In this document: piece after piece, positions 1 to 8,673 of the stretch | Layout of the letters: every line of letters starts with the position of its first letter | Numbering within the stretch: position 1 is the stretch's first letter | Assembly (NCBI GenBank): GCA_045613065.1 | Contig: JAZLAH010000021.1 | Location: forward strand, 1-60,924 | Reading direction: 5' to 3' | Length of the DNA: 60,924 nt | Origin: Fimenecus sp045613065 | GTDB taxonomy: Bacteria > Bacillota > Clostridia > Oscillospirales > Acutalibacteraceae | Position numbers and translations under genes: made by a program | Notes under the pieces: generated by a model | Databases searched by the model: none | What the model saw: the letters and a program-made list of their open reading frames with translations, nothing else | Told to the model about the DNA's origin: nothing

Positions 1-572
1 TAAACAAAATGCCCGGTACTTATGAAGAAAAATTCGCAGGAGTCCGTGCCTTTATGGGATATATGATGGCTCACCCTGGTAAAAAGCTTATGTTTATGGG
101 TAGTGAGTTTGGTCAGTTTATTGAGTGGAATTACAAGCAAGGGCTTGATTGGTTGCTTTTAGAGTATGATGCACATAAACAGTTGCAGACATATACAAAA
201 GAACTTAACCATTTCTATAAAGCAAATGCTCCGCTTTGGCAGGTTGACCATTCGTGGGAAGGCTTTTCTTGGATTTCAGCGGATGACAATGACAATTCAG
301 TAATTTCATTCCGCAGAATTGACGAAAAGGGTAAAGAAATTATTGCAATCTGCAACTTTACACCTGTGACACGCGAAAATTACAAAATCGGTGTTCCCGC
401 AAGGTCGAATTACAAGATTGTGTTTAATTCTGATGACCTGAAATATGGTGGTACAGGAAAAGCACAGCCTGCAAAAATCAAGTGGCAAAAAGAGGGTATG
501 CACGGATTCGAGCAAAGCATTTCTCTTGACTTACCACCAATGTCGACAATTTATCTTAAGAAAACAAGATAG
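1..572 (+). CDS. glgB: 1,4-alpha-glucan branching enzyme, C-terminal part
   Basis: Partial gene; the reading frame is open to the left edge, and the codons before the first ATG (Asn-Lys at 3-8) continue the family motif NKMPG, so that ATG is internal. The visible 189 residues cover the end of the catalytic domain, including the conserved FMGSEFGQFIEWN stretch, and the C-terminal beta domain. GlgB moves short alpha-1,4 chains to alpha-1,6 positions during cytoplasmic glycogen synthesis. It lies 33 bp upstream of glgC with a clear AGGAGG between, so it heads or joins the glgBCDA operon. The missing N-terminal two thirds lie outside the window. Confidence 0.93.
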   Translation, partial: NKMPGTYEEKFAGVRAFMGYMMAHPGKKLMFMGSEFGQFIEWNYKQGLDWLLLEYDAHKQLQTYTKELNHFYKANAPLWQVDHSWEGFSWISADDNDNSVISFRRIDEKGKEIIAICNFTPVTRENYKIGVPARSNYKIVFNSDDLKYGGTGKAQPAKIKWQKEGMHGFEQSISLDLPPMSTIYLKKTR

Positions 573-605
573 AATAATATACAAACCTAAATAGGAGGAA
601 TAAAT

Positions 606-1823
606 ATGGCAAGAAAACAAGAATGTATTGCAATGCTTCTTGCAGGCGGTCAGGGAAGCCGTCTCGGAATTCTTACTAAGAACATTGCTAAACCAGCTGT
701 TCCATACGGTGGTAAATACAGAATTATCGACTTCCCACTTTCAAACTGTGTAAATTCAGGTATTTCTACCGTTGGTGTTTTAACACAGTACCAGCCACTT
801 GAACTTAATGACTACATAGGTAATGGTCAGGCTTGGGACTTGGACCGTGCTAATGGTGGTGTTCATATTCTTTCACCATATCAGCAGATTAAGGGCACTG
901 AATGGTATAAGGGCACTGCAAATGCTATTTATCAAAATATTAACTTCATCGACCGTTATGACCCTGAATACGTTGTAATTCTTTCAGGTGACCATATCTA
1001 TAAGATGGACTATAACAAGATGCTCGAGTACCACAAGGAAAAGGGTGCTTCTTGTACAATCGCAATGCTTGAGGTTTCTTGGGAAGAAGCAAGTCGTTTC
1101 GGTCTTATGATTCTTAATGACGATAACTCAATCAGTGAATTTGAAGAAAAACCAAAGAATCCAAGAAGTAATAAGGCTTCAATGGGTGTTTATGTGTTCA
1201 CTTGGAGCAAACTTCGTCAGTATCTTATTGATGACGAGGCTGACCCAGATTCAAGCAACGACTTTGGTAAGAATGTTATTCCAAAGATGCACGCTGATGG
1301 TGAACCGATGTACGCTTATCTCTTTGACGGATATTGGAAAGACGTTGGTACAATCGATAGCCTTTGGGAAGCAAACCTTGACCTTCTTAATCCAAAAGTC
1401 GACCTTGATTTGTCAGACACAAGTTGGAGAATCTATGCAAAAACTCCTGTAAGTCCTCCTCATTATGTATCAGCTAATGCAACTGTTCAGAATTCAATGG
1501 TATCTGAGGGTTCAAGAGTTTTCGGTAATGTTGATTACTCAATCCTTTTCAACAATGTTACTGTTGAAGAGGGTGCAGATGTTAAATATTCAATCGTAAT
1601 GCCAGGCACAGTTATTAAAAAAGGTGCAGTTGTTCAGTATTCAATCGTTGCTGAAAATGCAGTTATTGAATCAGGTGCAGTAGTAGGTGCAAGTCCTGAA
1701 GACTGTGCAAACCGTGACGACTGGGGCGTTGCAGTTGTTGGTGCAGGTGTTACAATAGGTGAGGGTACAGCAGTTGCACCTAAGGCTATGGTTGACGAAG
1801 ATACAGTAAAGGAGGCTAAATAA
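606..1823 (+). CDS. glgC: glucose-1-phosphate adenylyltransferase, catalytic subunit
   Basis: Makes ADP-glucose from glucose-1-phosphate and ATP, the committed step of bacterial glycogen synthesis. The 405 residues have the family's usual length: an N-terminal nucleotidyltransferase domain with GGQGSRL at residues 14-20, the substrate-binding YKGTANAIYQN near residue 100 and SGDHIYKMDY near 127, then a C-terminal left-handed beta-helix of short hexad-like repeats. The start is set by AGGAGG 7 nt upstream. The next gene starts 1 bp after the stop, with its ribosome-binding site inside glgC, so the two are coupled. Together with GlgD it probably forms a heteromeric enzyme. Confidence 0.97.
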   Translation: MARKQECIAMLLAGGQGSRLGILTKNIAKPAVPYGGKYRIIDFPLSNCVNSGISTVGVLTQYQPLELNDYIGNGQAWDLDRANGGVHILSPYQQIKGTEWYKGTANAIYQNINFIDRYDPEYVVILSGDHIYKMDYNKMLEYHKEKGASCTIAMLEVSWEEASRFGLMILNDDNSISEFEEKPKNPRSNKASMGVYVFTWSKLRQYLIDDEADPDSSNDFGKNVIPKMHADGEPMYAYLFDGYWKDVGTIDSLWEANLDLLNPKVDLDLSDTSWRIYAKTPVSPPHYVSANATVQNSMVSEGSRVFGNVDYSILFNNVTVEEGADVKYSIVMPGTVIKKGAVVQYSIVAENAVIESGAVVGASPEDCANRDDWGVAVVGAGVTIGEGTAVAPKAMVDEDTVKEAK

Positions 1824-1824
1824 G

Positions 1825-2940
1825 ATGACAGGTAAGAATATAGTTGGCATTATTTTCTCAAATGCTTATGATGAATGTATCAGTGAGCTTACAGGTATCC
1901 GTACAATGGGTTCAGTTCCATTTGCTTGTCGTTATCGCCTTATCGACTTTGCTCTTTCAAATATGGTAAACAGCGGTATTGAAAAGGTTGGCGTTCTTAC
2001 AAAGAGTAACTACCAGTCACTTATGGACCATATGGGTACAGGTAAGCCTTGGGACTTATCCCGTAAAAATGACGGTCTTTTCATTCTTCCTCCATTTTCA
2101 ACAAATGATGCAGGTGGACACCGTGACAAGCTCTCTTCATTAAAGGAGAGTATGGGCTTCATCAGTCGTTCGGATGAGGAATACGTTCTTCTCTCTGACT
2201 GTAATGTTGTTTTCAACCTTGATGTAGAGGCTCTTATGGATTACCATACAGCAAAAAATGCTGATATGACAATCGTTTATAAAAACGGTAAGATTCCTGC
2301 TCTTAAGGATATGATTGTTCTCCAGATGAATGACGAGGGCAAGGCAGAAAAAATTTCACTTTCTCCTGTAACAGAAGAAAATGTAAATTACTCACTTAAT
2401 GTTATCCTTATGAAAAAGGCTCTTCTTGAAAGACTTATTCACGAAGCAATCAGCCTTAATCATAGCGATTTCGAAACAGACCTTATTCAGGGTAATGTTA
2501 ACAAACTTAACATTTATGGTTTTGAAGCAACAGGTTATTCAGCGGTTATCGAGTCAATGAATAGCTATTTCAAGACAAATATGGAACTTCTTAATCCAGA
2601 TAACTGTGACGACCTTTTCAATGCAGAAAGACCTGTTTATACAAAGGTTCGTGACGATATGCCTGCAATTTATGGCCTCGGCTCAAGCGTTAAAAACTCA
2701 CTTGTTGCTGACGGCTGTATTATCGAGGGTACTGTTGAAAACTCAATCCTTTTCCGTGGGGTTCGAGTTGAAAAAGGAGCAGTAGTTAAAAACTCTATCG
2801 TTATGCAGGACGGTTTCGTAGCACAGAATGCTACACTTAACTGTGTTGTAGTTGACAAGAGCGTTGTTATTACACCAAATAAGACTCTCTCAGGTGCAGA
2901 AAGTTATCCTGTTTACATTGGTAAAGAAATTGTGATATAA
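1825..2940 (+). CDS. glgD: GlgD, glucose-1-phosphate adenylyltransferase-like partner
   Basis: Paralogue of the preceding glgC (371 residues) that keeps the nucleotidyltransferase fold and beta-helix tail. The phosphate-binding GGxGxRL loop is replaced: the stretch at residues 9-22 reads FSNAYDECISELTG. Other family landmarks such as YRLIDFALSNMVNSGI remain. In Firmicutes GlgD is known as a weakly active or inactive partner that raises GlgC activity, and the missing loop fits that role. It starts 1 bp after glgC and shares its mRNA. Confidence 0.93.
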   Translation: MTGKNIVGIIFSNAYDECISELTGIRTMGSVPFACRYRLIDFALSNMVNSGIEKVGVLTKSNYQSLMDHMGTGKPWDLSRKNDGLFILPPFSTNDAGGHRDKLSSLKESMGFISRSDEEYVLLSDCNVVFNLDVEALMDYHTAKNADMTIVYKNGKIPALKDMIVLQMNDEGKAEKISLSPVTEENVNYSLNVILMKKALLERLIHEAISLNHSDFETDLIQGNVNKLNIYGFEATGYSAVIESMNSYFKTNMELLNPDNCDDLFNAERPVYTKVRDDMPAIYGLGSSVKNSLVADGCIIEGTVENSILFRGVRVEKGAVVKNSIVMQDGFVAQNATLNCVVVDKSVVITPNKTLSGAESYPVYIGKEIVI

Positions 2941-2948
2941 ATGCAGTC

Positions 2949-3034
2949 TTTTGGCGAATTTTCACTTTCTCACCCTTGACTTACACTCGTAAGCCTGCGG
3001 TCTCAAAAGCAAAAATTCATCAAAAATCCAAGCA
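2949..3034. repeat. dispersed palindromic repeat, copy A
   Basis: An 86-bp segment between glgD and glgA that recurs, diverged, at 11147-11232. Both copies share an identical 18-nt core GACTTACACTCGTAAGCC with a CTTAC/GTAAG hairpin, flanked by outer arms of the GCGAATTTTC...AAAAATTC type, and both end in CCAAGCA. No protein is encoded. It resembles a small non-autonomous palindromic element; the family is unnamed here. Confidence 0.6.
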
Positions 3035-3047
3035 TTTATAATGAATT

Positions 3048-3126
3048 TTGTAGGGACTGACGACTTCGGCAGCCCGAAAAAAGTTATATAATAATTAACG
3101 GGGCGCCGAGTCGACGCCTCCTACAA
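3048..3126. repeat. long imperfect inverted repeat between glgD and glgA
   Basis: Outer arms TTGTAGG (3048-3054) and CCTACAA (3120-3126) pair, as do internal GACGAC/GTCGAC-like and CGGC(A)GCCC/GGGCGCCG segments around an AT-rich centre. The fold gives one long hairpin ending just before the glgA ribosome-binding site. TTGTAGGG-type ends are also seen near 10295 and 33635, so this is probably a dispersed element and not a terminator (there is no T-run). Confidence 0.5.
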
Positions 3127-3149
3127 TAGAAATTTGAAAGGATATAACT

Positions 3150-4577
3150 ATGAAAGTTTTATACGTTTCAAGTGAGGCACTTCCATTTAAGGCGAGTGGT
3201 GGTCTTGGTGATGTTGCAGGTAGTCTTCCACAGGCTCTTCGCAAAAGACTCATCGGTGCTCGTGTTGTAATGCCTCTTTACGATACAATCAGTCAGGAAC
3301 TTAAGGACACAATGAAATTTGTCACAAGTATTTCAGTTCCTGTTGCATGGAGAAGACAGTATTGTGGTGTTTTTGAAGCAAAAGCAGGTGGCGTAATTTA
3401 CTATCTTCTCGATAATCAGTATTATTTCAAACGTGATGGTCTTTATGGCTATTATGACGATGCAGAGAGATTTGCTTTCTTTGCTCGTGCAGTTCTTGAA
3501 ATTATCCCACACATTGAGTTTAAGCCTGATATTATCCATTGTAACGATTGGCAGTCAGCATTGACTCCTGTTTATTACAATACTCTTTATGCTACAAGAC
3601 CTGGATATGAAAACATCAAGACAGTTTTCACAATCCATAATATTCAGTATCAGGGTACATACGGAATGGACCTTTTGGGAGATGTTGTTGGTCTTCCTGA
3701 AAGTGCAGCATCACTTCTCGAATATGACGGTGACTGCAACTTTATGAAAGGTGCTATCGAGTGTGCTGACAGAGTTACAACTGTAAGCCCATCTTATGCT
3801 AATGAAATTCTTGACCCATGGTATTCACACGGTCTTGACCCAATTCTTAATCAGCGTTCATGGAAGCTTTCAGGTATCTTGAATGGTATCGACACAATTC
3901 TTTATAACCCTGAAACTGATAAGGATATCGAAGTGAATTATACAGCAGAGGACTTCCAGGATAAGAAAAAGATTAACAAGGCAAAATTACAGGAATATTT
4001 CTCACTTCCTGTAAGAGAAGATGTACCAATGATTGGTATGGTTACTCGTCTTGTTGGTCACAAAGGTCTTGACCTTGTAAAGGCTGTTCTTGATGAATTG
4101 CTTGCAACAACTGATGTACAGTTTGTTGTGCTTGGTTCAGGTGAATGGCAGTACGAAAGCTTCTTTAAGGAAATGGCCGACAAATATCCTGACAAAATGG
4201 GTCTTAAAATCGGATTTATCCCATCACTTTCAAAGAAGATTTATGCAGGTTGTGATTTGTTCTTAATGCCATCAAAGAGTGAACCTTGTGGCCTCTCACA
4301 GATGATTTCACTTCGTTACGGTACAGTTCCTATTGTCCGTGAAACAGGTGGTCTTCGTGACAGTATCAAGGACTCAGGGGATAATGAAGGCAACGGCTTC
4401 ACATTCTCAACATATAACGCTCACGATATGCTCTTTACAATCAGACGAGCAATCGAGGGTTACAGCAATAAAGAAGGTTGGAACATTCTCGTTAAACGTG
4501 CAATGGAATGTGACAACAGCTGGGGCAAATCAGCAAACGAATACATCCGTCTTTATAAAGAAATTCTTAAAGGATAA
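3150..4577 (+). CDS. glgA: glycogen synthase (ADP-glucose type, GT5)
   Basis: Extends alpha-1,4-glucan chains from ADP-glucose in the cytoplasm. The 475 residues match the bacterial GT5 length. The ADP-glucose-binding KxGGL motif is at residues 14-19 (KASGGL), and the retaining-GT C-terminal signature EPCGLSQ followed by GTVPIVRETGGLRD lies near residues 380-400. AAAGGA 7 nt upstream sets the start. It is the last gene of the glg operon, separated from glgD by 209 bp of palindromic repeats, and followed by a strong intrinsic terminator. Confidence 0.97.
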   Translation: MKVLYVSSEALPFKASGGLGDVAGSLPQALRKRLIGARVVMPLYDTISQELKDTMKFVTSISVPVAWRRQYCGVFEAKAGGVIYYLLDNQYYFKRDGLYGYYDDAERFAFFARAVLEIIPHIEFKPDIIHCNDWQSALTPVYYNTLYATRPGYENIKTVFTIHNIQYQGTYGMDLLGDVVGLPESAASLLEYDGDCNFMKGAIECADRVTTVSPSYANEILDPWYSHGLDPILNQRSWKLSGILNGIDTILYNPETDKDIEVNYTAEDFQDKKKINKAKLQEYFSLPVREDVPMIGMVTRLVGHKGLDLVKAVLDELLATTDVQFVVLGSGEWQYESFFKEMADKYPDKMGLKIGFIPSLSKKIYAGCDLFLMPSKSEPCGLSQMISLRYGTVPIVRETGGLRDSIKDSGDNEGNGFTFSTYNAHDMLFTIRRAIEGYSNKEGWNILVKRAMECDNSWGKSANEYIRLYKEILKG

Positions 4578-4586
4578 CATAAAATT

Positions 4587-4612
4587 AAGGCTACCTACGG
4601 GTAGCCTTTTTT
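4587..4612 (+). terminator. intrinsic terminator of the glg operon
   Basis: Perfect 9-bp stem AAGGCTACC/GGTAGCCTT with a TACG tetraloop, followed directly by a run of six T. It lies 10 bp after the glgA stop. Confidence 0.93.
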
Positions 4613-4677
4613 AGTGCAAACTTGAAAATAAAAAATTAAAACAATTTATAAAATTATAATTTGTCGTTGCGATAGTA

Positions 4678-4763
4678 CCACTGCAAAAACTGCAACTGAC
4701 CACTGCAAAAACTGCAACTGACCACTGCAAAAACTGCAACCGACCACTGCAAAAACTGCAATC
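4678..4763. repeat. 22-bp tandem repeat, 3.9 copies
   Basis: Four near-identical units with 22-bp period starting at 4678, 4700, 4722 and 4744. Each unit is CCACTGCAAAAACTGCAACTGA with one substitution in the third, and each holds two CTGCAA half-units. The array sits in the AT-rich gap between the convergent glgA and alpha-galactosidase genes. It has no spacers and no coding potential, so it is a minisatellite-like array, not CRISPR. Confidence 0.9.
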
Positions 4764-4832
4764 TATAAATATATAATATAAATAAAAAATAAATATATTA
4801 TAAATAAACAGTTAGTAGAAAAAATTATTTTA

Positions 4833-4855
4833 TAAAAAGTCGTGTTACTCCGACT
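4833..4855 (-). terminator. weak intrinsic terminator of the alpha-galactosidase gene
   Basis: Read leftward, just after the alpha-galactosidase stop: stem AGTCG/CGACT with an 8-nt loop followed by TTTTTAT. The short stem makes it moderate. Confidence 0.55.
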
Positions 4856-4860
4856 CGTTT

Positions 4861-6951
4861 TCATTTTGCTTTAATCTTTATTATCTTGTTATATCCCATT
4901 CCACGGATATGTGTTGGGATACCAATTGTTTTAAGGTATGAGCCACTCTTTTCGTAATCACGATTGTTGAGATTGAATGTGTAAATCTTGTCATCATCAA
5001 GACCGTAGAAAAGAAGTGGAATTTCCTTTTTCATAAAGCTTGTGTGTGCAGATGTAAGGAAAGCAACGGCTTCAGTTTTGTCCTCACTTACATAAAGGTT
5101 AAAGAGGATTTCGTCTTTTTTCGCATCGAGGATTCTGTAAAGGTCACCGAATTGCACAAGATGACGGATTTCCTTGTAAAGAGTAACATTTTTCTTACCG
5201 ATTTCCAAATCTTCCTGGCTGTACTTTGTGAGATTTCCACCAACACCTAAAGAACCCTGCATAGCAACATTGAAACGGAAATCAAGGCTCATAGGTGAGT
5301 TGTACCAGTTAATGTCAGTAACCCAAGCACGCATAGCCTTTGTAGGCTTAAGGTATGTGAACCACTTTTGCATTGTCATTCTGTCAATGGAATCTGTGTT
5401 GTCACTGGTCCATACCTGGTCAAAGTGGAGCAATGCACCGTAGTCACTTCTGCCACCACCTGATGAACAGCTTTCAATAGCAACATCAGGGTGCTTTTCC
5501 TTAAGTTTGTCAACGATATTGTAAACAGCCTCTGTGTGTCTGTACCACAATTCCTGAGGGCACTCGAGATTCTCTGCACCTGTTTCAGAAAGTGGTCTGT
5601 TCATATCCCATTTAATGTACTTGATATTGTGATTTGTAAGCATTTCGTCCATACAGTTGAAGATGTATTCCTGAACATCCTCACGTGTCATATTGAGAAC
5701 TAACTGATGACGAAGTGTGTGTGCTTCTCTTGTGTCATAGTGATATGCCCATTCAGGATGCTCACGGTATAAATCAGAGTCAGGATTCACCATTTCAGGC
5801 TCAAACCAAAGACCGAAATCCATTCCTAAGTCATTTACATTCTTGATAAGCTCATCAATTCCGTTAGGGAATTTGTTTTTGTTCACGAACCAGTCACCAA
5901 GACCTGCTCTGTCGTGATTCCTTGCACCGAACCAGCCGTCGTCCATAACGAAAAGTTCAACACCCATTCGTGCTGCAAGCTCTGCAAGTGCTGTCTGATG
6001 CTCACAGTTTACGTCAAATTCAGTTGCTTCCCATGAGTTGTAAAGAACAGGAAGAATTTTGTCGTTGAACTGCTTTGGCATTACGTGATTGATTGCAAAA
6101 CGATTCATCTGACGACTCATTTCACCAAAACCATTCTGTGAATAACCACAGTAAACCATAGGAGTCACAAATGTTTCATTTGCCTTTAAAATGTGTTTGA
6201 AATCAAAATCGTTAAGTCCAAGGCTCACTCTTGTTGTGTAGAAAAGGTCACGGGTACAAAGGACTTTGAAATTACCGCTGTATGCAAGTGTTCCAAAGTA
6301 AACATCACCTGAATTTTCGTCTGCATTCTGATATGCTATGAAATATGGTGACTGATTGTGTCCTGTTGTGCCTTTTTTACTGTCGAATACAAGTGCTCCA
6401 CCCTGAAGTTCGGACTCTGTTTCAACGTATTCACCACCCCAACTTCCGTTGGTGTTTTTGAATGTATATGGATTAACGGATGGGAGAGTAAGCTCAGCAG
6501 AAAACATTCTGTCAACTACGATGTCCTCGTCACCTGTGTTTGTGATTTCAGCCCAACGAGTGATAATATCGTCGTTGTCCTGAATTTTGTATTTGAGTGT
6601 AATCTGCAAAGGATAAACCTTGTCTTTAAGTGTGAAAGTGAGAAGATTGTTATCAGCTTCTGCACCTACATATTCAAGGTCGATTTCACGACACTTGTCA
6701 GGAAATTGCACCTTCAAGTTGTTTTCACGATACATTGTACCACCGAAAACGGTAAATTCCTGTTTTGCCATATCAAGGCGAGTGTGATTTGAGCTTTCGT
6801 CCCAAATGTCCTTTGCTTCGTAGTCATTTATATTGCATTTTTTACCCCAATGAATGTGTCTGTTGTAGCCATACTTGTCAACACCAAGCACATAATGAGT
6901 GTTTTTTGTTTCAAGTACAAAAATATTGTCTTTAAGAATATGAATTGCCAT
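4861..6951 (-). CDS. alpha-galactosidase, glycoside hydrolase family 36
   Basis: Releases alpha-galactose from raffinose-type sugars and galactomannan side chains. The 696 residues fit GH36 (about 700-730): an N-terminal beta-sandwich, then a TIM barrel with the nucleophile Asp near residue 448 in KWDMNR, the ESCSSGGGR segment near 495 and the acid/base Asp near 516 in WTSDNTD. There is no signal peptide, so it acts on imported sugars in the cytoplasm. The start is preceded by GGGGG at 8-nt spacing. It is monocistronic, with no transporter or regulator adjacent, and faces glgA tail to tail. The exact subgroup (AgaN, RafA or MelA-type) cannot be fixed. Confidence 0.93.
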   Translation of the reverse strand: MAIHILKDNIFVLETKNTHYVLGVDKYGYNRHIHWGKKCNINDYEAKDIWDESSNHTRLDMAKQEFTVFGGTMYRENNLKVQFPDKCREIDLEYVGAEADNNLLTFTLKDKVYPLQITLKYKIQDNDDIITRWAEITNTGDEDIVVDRMFSAELTLPSVNPYTFKNTNGSWGGEYVETESELQGGALVFDSKKGTTGHNQSPYFIAYQNADENSGDVYFGTLAYSGNFKVLCTRDLFYTTRVSLGLNDFDFKHILKANETFVTPMVYCGYSQNGFGEMSRQMNRFAINHVMPKQFNDKILPVLYNSWEATEFDVNCEHQTALAELAARMGVELFVMDDGWFGARNHDRAGLGDWFVNKNKFPNGIDELIKNVNDLGMDFGLWFEPEMVNPDSDLYREHPEWAYHYDTREAHTLRHQLVLNMTREDVQEYIFNCMDEMLTNHNIKYIKWDMNRPLSETGAENLECPQELWYRHTEAVYNIVDKLKEKHPDVAIESCSSGGGRSDYGALLHFDQVWTSDNTDSIDRMTMQKWFTYLKPTKAMRAWVTDINWYNSPMSLDFRFNVAMQGSLGVGGNLTKYSQEDLEIGKKNVTLYKEIRHLVQFGDLYRILDAKKDEILFNLYVSEDKTEAVAFLTSAHTSFMKKEIPLLFYGLDDDKIYTFNLNNRDYEKSGSYLKTIGIPTHIRGMGYNKIIKIKAK

Positions 6952-6989
6952 TTTGTTTCCCCCAATTTTCAGGATTTCCTATTGGGTTA

Positions 6990-7018
6990 AGTATAGCAAG
7001 AAAAGGATTGAAAAGCAA
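6990..7018 (-). promoter_or_regulatory. sigma-A-type promoter of the alpha-galactosidase gene
   Basis: On the minus strand TTGCTT and TATACT are separated by 17 nt; the -10 box lies 39 bp upstream of the start codon. Confidence 0.6.
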
Positions 7019-7039
7019 TAAAAAATGCAAACAAAAATA

Positions 7040-7155
7040 GGCTCCACCCTTGAGGGTGAGCTGGATTGCCGAAGGCAAGACTGAGGGGGGGAAATAAATC
7101 CCCCCTTCCGTCACTCGCTATGCTCGTGCCACCTTCCCATCGTAGGTGGAAGGCA
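7040..7155. repeat. palindromic dispersed-type repeat downstream of spoIVA
   Basis: A chain of hairpins: CCACCC-ttga-GGGTG, TTGCCgaaGGCAA, and a seven-G run facing a six-C run (7085-7091 / 7100-7105), closed by outer GGCTCCACC... and ...GGTGGAAGGC arms. It encodes nothing. The CGTCACTCGCTATGCTCGTG type of motif is, from memory, common in dispersed repeats of gut Clostridia; only one copy is in this window, so multiplicity is inferred. Confidence 0.55.
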
Positions 7156-7175
7156 AAGTTATAATCATTTTCCAC

Positions 7176-8654
7176 TTACAATATTATACACAACAGTCCG
7201 TTGCAACCCTCGTTTATTACTCTTTCAAGGGTTTCCTGAAATTTCATTCGTGCATCTGTCGGCATATGGTAAAGTTTATTTCGAAGTCCCTCGTTGACAA
7301 GTTCGTTAAGTGATTTGCCGAAAATATTTGATTCCCAGATTTTATGTGGGTCTTCCTCAAATCCCTCAAGGAGGTATTTAACCAATTCTTCCGACTGGCT
7401 TTCGCTACCTACAATCGGTGCAACTTCCGTTTTAATATCTGCTCTCATCATATGAATTGATGGTGCAGAAGCACAAAGACGAACACCGTATCTGCCACCT
7501 TGTTTGACGATTTCAGGTTCTTCAAGAGTGAGTTGGTCGATGGTTGGCATTACGATTCCGTAACCTGTTGTCTGTACCTCATCAAGTGCAGATTTTATTC
7601 GTGAATATTCTTGTCTGATTTGCGACAATTCTTTCATACAGGTAAGTAAGTTTTGCTCATTATCAACGGAAATTCCCGTCTGTTCCTCAAGGATTTTAAA
7701 GAAAAGTCCATTCTTCATCCGAACGGTTATTCTTGCACTTCCCACACTTAAATCCATTAAAGAAATTTCAGCATTTTCAATATGTTCGCAGTTGCAAAGG
7801 GTTTCTGTCATTGTGCCGATATCCCTGACATACTCAATATCCTGAATTGCTTTTGTGACAGTTTTGTATGTTTCGTCTTTGAGCCAATGTCCTGCAGGAA
7901 GTCCTACCAACCATAACGGCAGGTCAACACCGATTTCTTTTACAGGAAACTCAAAAAGGAGCTGAGTTATGATTTCTTTGATTTCCTGTTCAGTAAGTTC
8001 AAGACAATTCACAGCCATAACGGGTACATTGTATTTTGAAGATAATTCTGTTGCTAATGCTTTGGCACTTTCACTTTCAGGTTGCATACAGTTAAGAAGT
8101 ACCACAAAAGGTTTGTTAAGCTCCTTTAACTCGTCAATAACTCTCTTTTCAGCTTCTTCATAGTCACTTCTAGGAATATCACTTATACTTCCGTCAGTTG
8201 TAATTACAAGTCCGATTGTTGAGTGTTCTGTAATAACTCTTTTTGTACCGATTTCAGCAGCCATATTAAATGGAATTTCGTTTTCGTACCAAGGAGTACG
8301 CACCATTCTCGGCATATCACCTTCAATATATCCTAAAGATGTGGGTACAATATATCCGACACAATCAATTAATCGCACATTGAAACTTGCATTGTCAGGA
8401 AGTGTGATTTTAACGGCATTTTCAGGGACAAATTTAGGTTCTGTTGTCATTATTGTTCTACCTGCAGAGGATTGTGGAAGTTCATCCGTTGTTCGTTGAC
8501 GAACAGCGTCATCCTCCATATTTGGTAACACAACCGAGTCCATAAAACGCTTGATAAATGTGGATTTTCCCGTTCTTACAGGACCTACAACACCTATGTA
8601 AATATCACCACCCGTTCTTGTGGCAATGTTCTCATAAATACTTGAAGTACTCAT
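7176..8654 (-). CDS. spoIVA: stage IV sporulation protein A, spore-coat ATPase
   Basis: Polymerises on the forespore outer membrane in the mother cell and forms the coat basement layer. The 492 residues equal the Bacillus length. A TRAFAC-type ATPase domain opens with GGDIYIGVVGPVRTGKST (Walker A at residues 24-31), followed by a middle region and a conserved C-terminus. ATG at 8654 is chosen because AAAGGAG lies 8 nt upstream; an in-frame GTG three codons earlier overlaps that site. It lies 19 bp after the sipL-like gene, the pair apparently sharing the sigma-E-type promoter at 10241-10269. No terminator beyond the palindromic repeat is seen. Confidence 0.96.
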   Translation of the reverse strand: MSTSSIYENIATRTGGDIYIGVVGPVRTGKSTFIKRFMDSVVLPNMEDDAVRQRTTDELPQSSAGRTIMTTEPKFVPENAVKITLPDNASFNVRLIDCVGYIVPTSLGYIEGDMPRMVRTPWYENEIPFNMAAEIGTKRVITEHSTIGLVITTDGSISDIPRSDYEEAEKRVIDELKELNKPFVVLLNCMQPESESAKALATELSSKYNVPVMAVNCLELTEQEIKEIITQLLFEFPVKEIGVDLPLWLVGLPAGHWLKDETYKTVTKAIQDIEYVRDIGTMTETLCNCEHIENAEISLMDLSVGSARITVRMKNGLFFKILEEQTGISVDNEQNLLTCMKELSQIRQEYSRIKSALDEVQTTGYGIVMPTIDQLTLEEPEIVKQGGRYGVRLCASAPSIHMMRADIKTEVAPIVGSESQSEELVKYLLEGFEEDPHKIWESNIFGKSLNELVNEGLRNKLYHMPTDARMKFQETLERVINEGCNGLLCIIL

Positions 8655-8673
8655 ATTAATCACTCCTTTACAT

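Noticed and set aside
4678..4763. CRISPR array
   Set aside because: Units are contiguous 22-bp repeats without spacers and no cas genes are near.
8655..8663. GTG start for spoIVA at 8663
   Set aside because: The GTG overlaps the AAAGGAG ribosome-binding site that serves ATG 8654, and the ATG start gives the family length.
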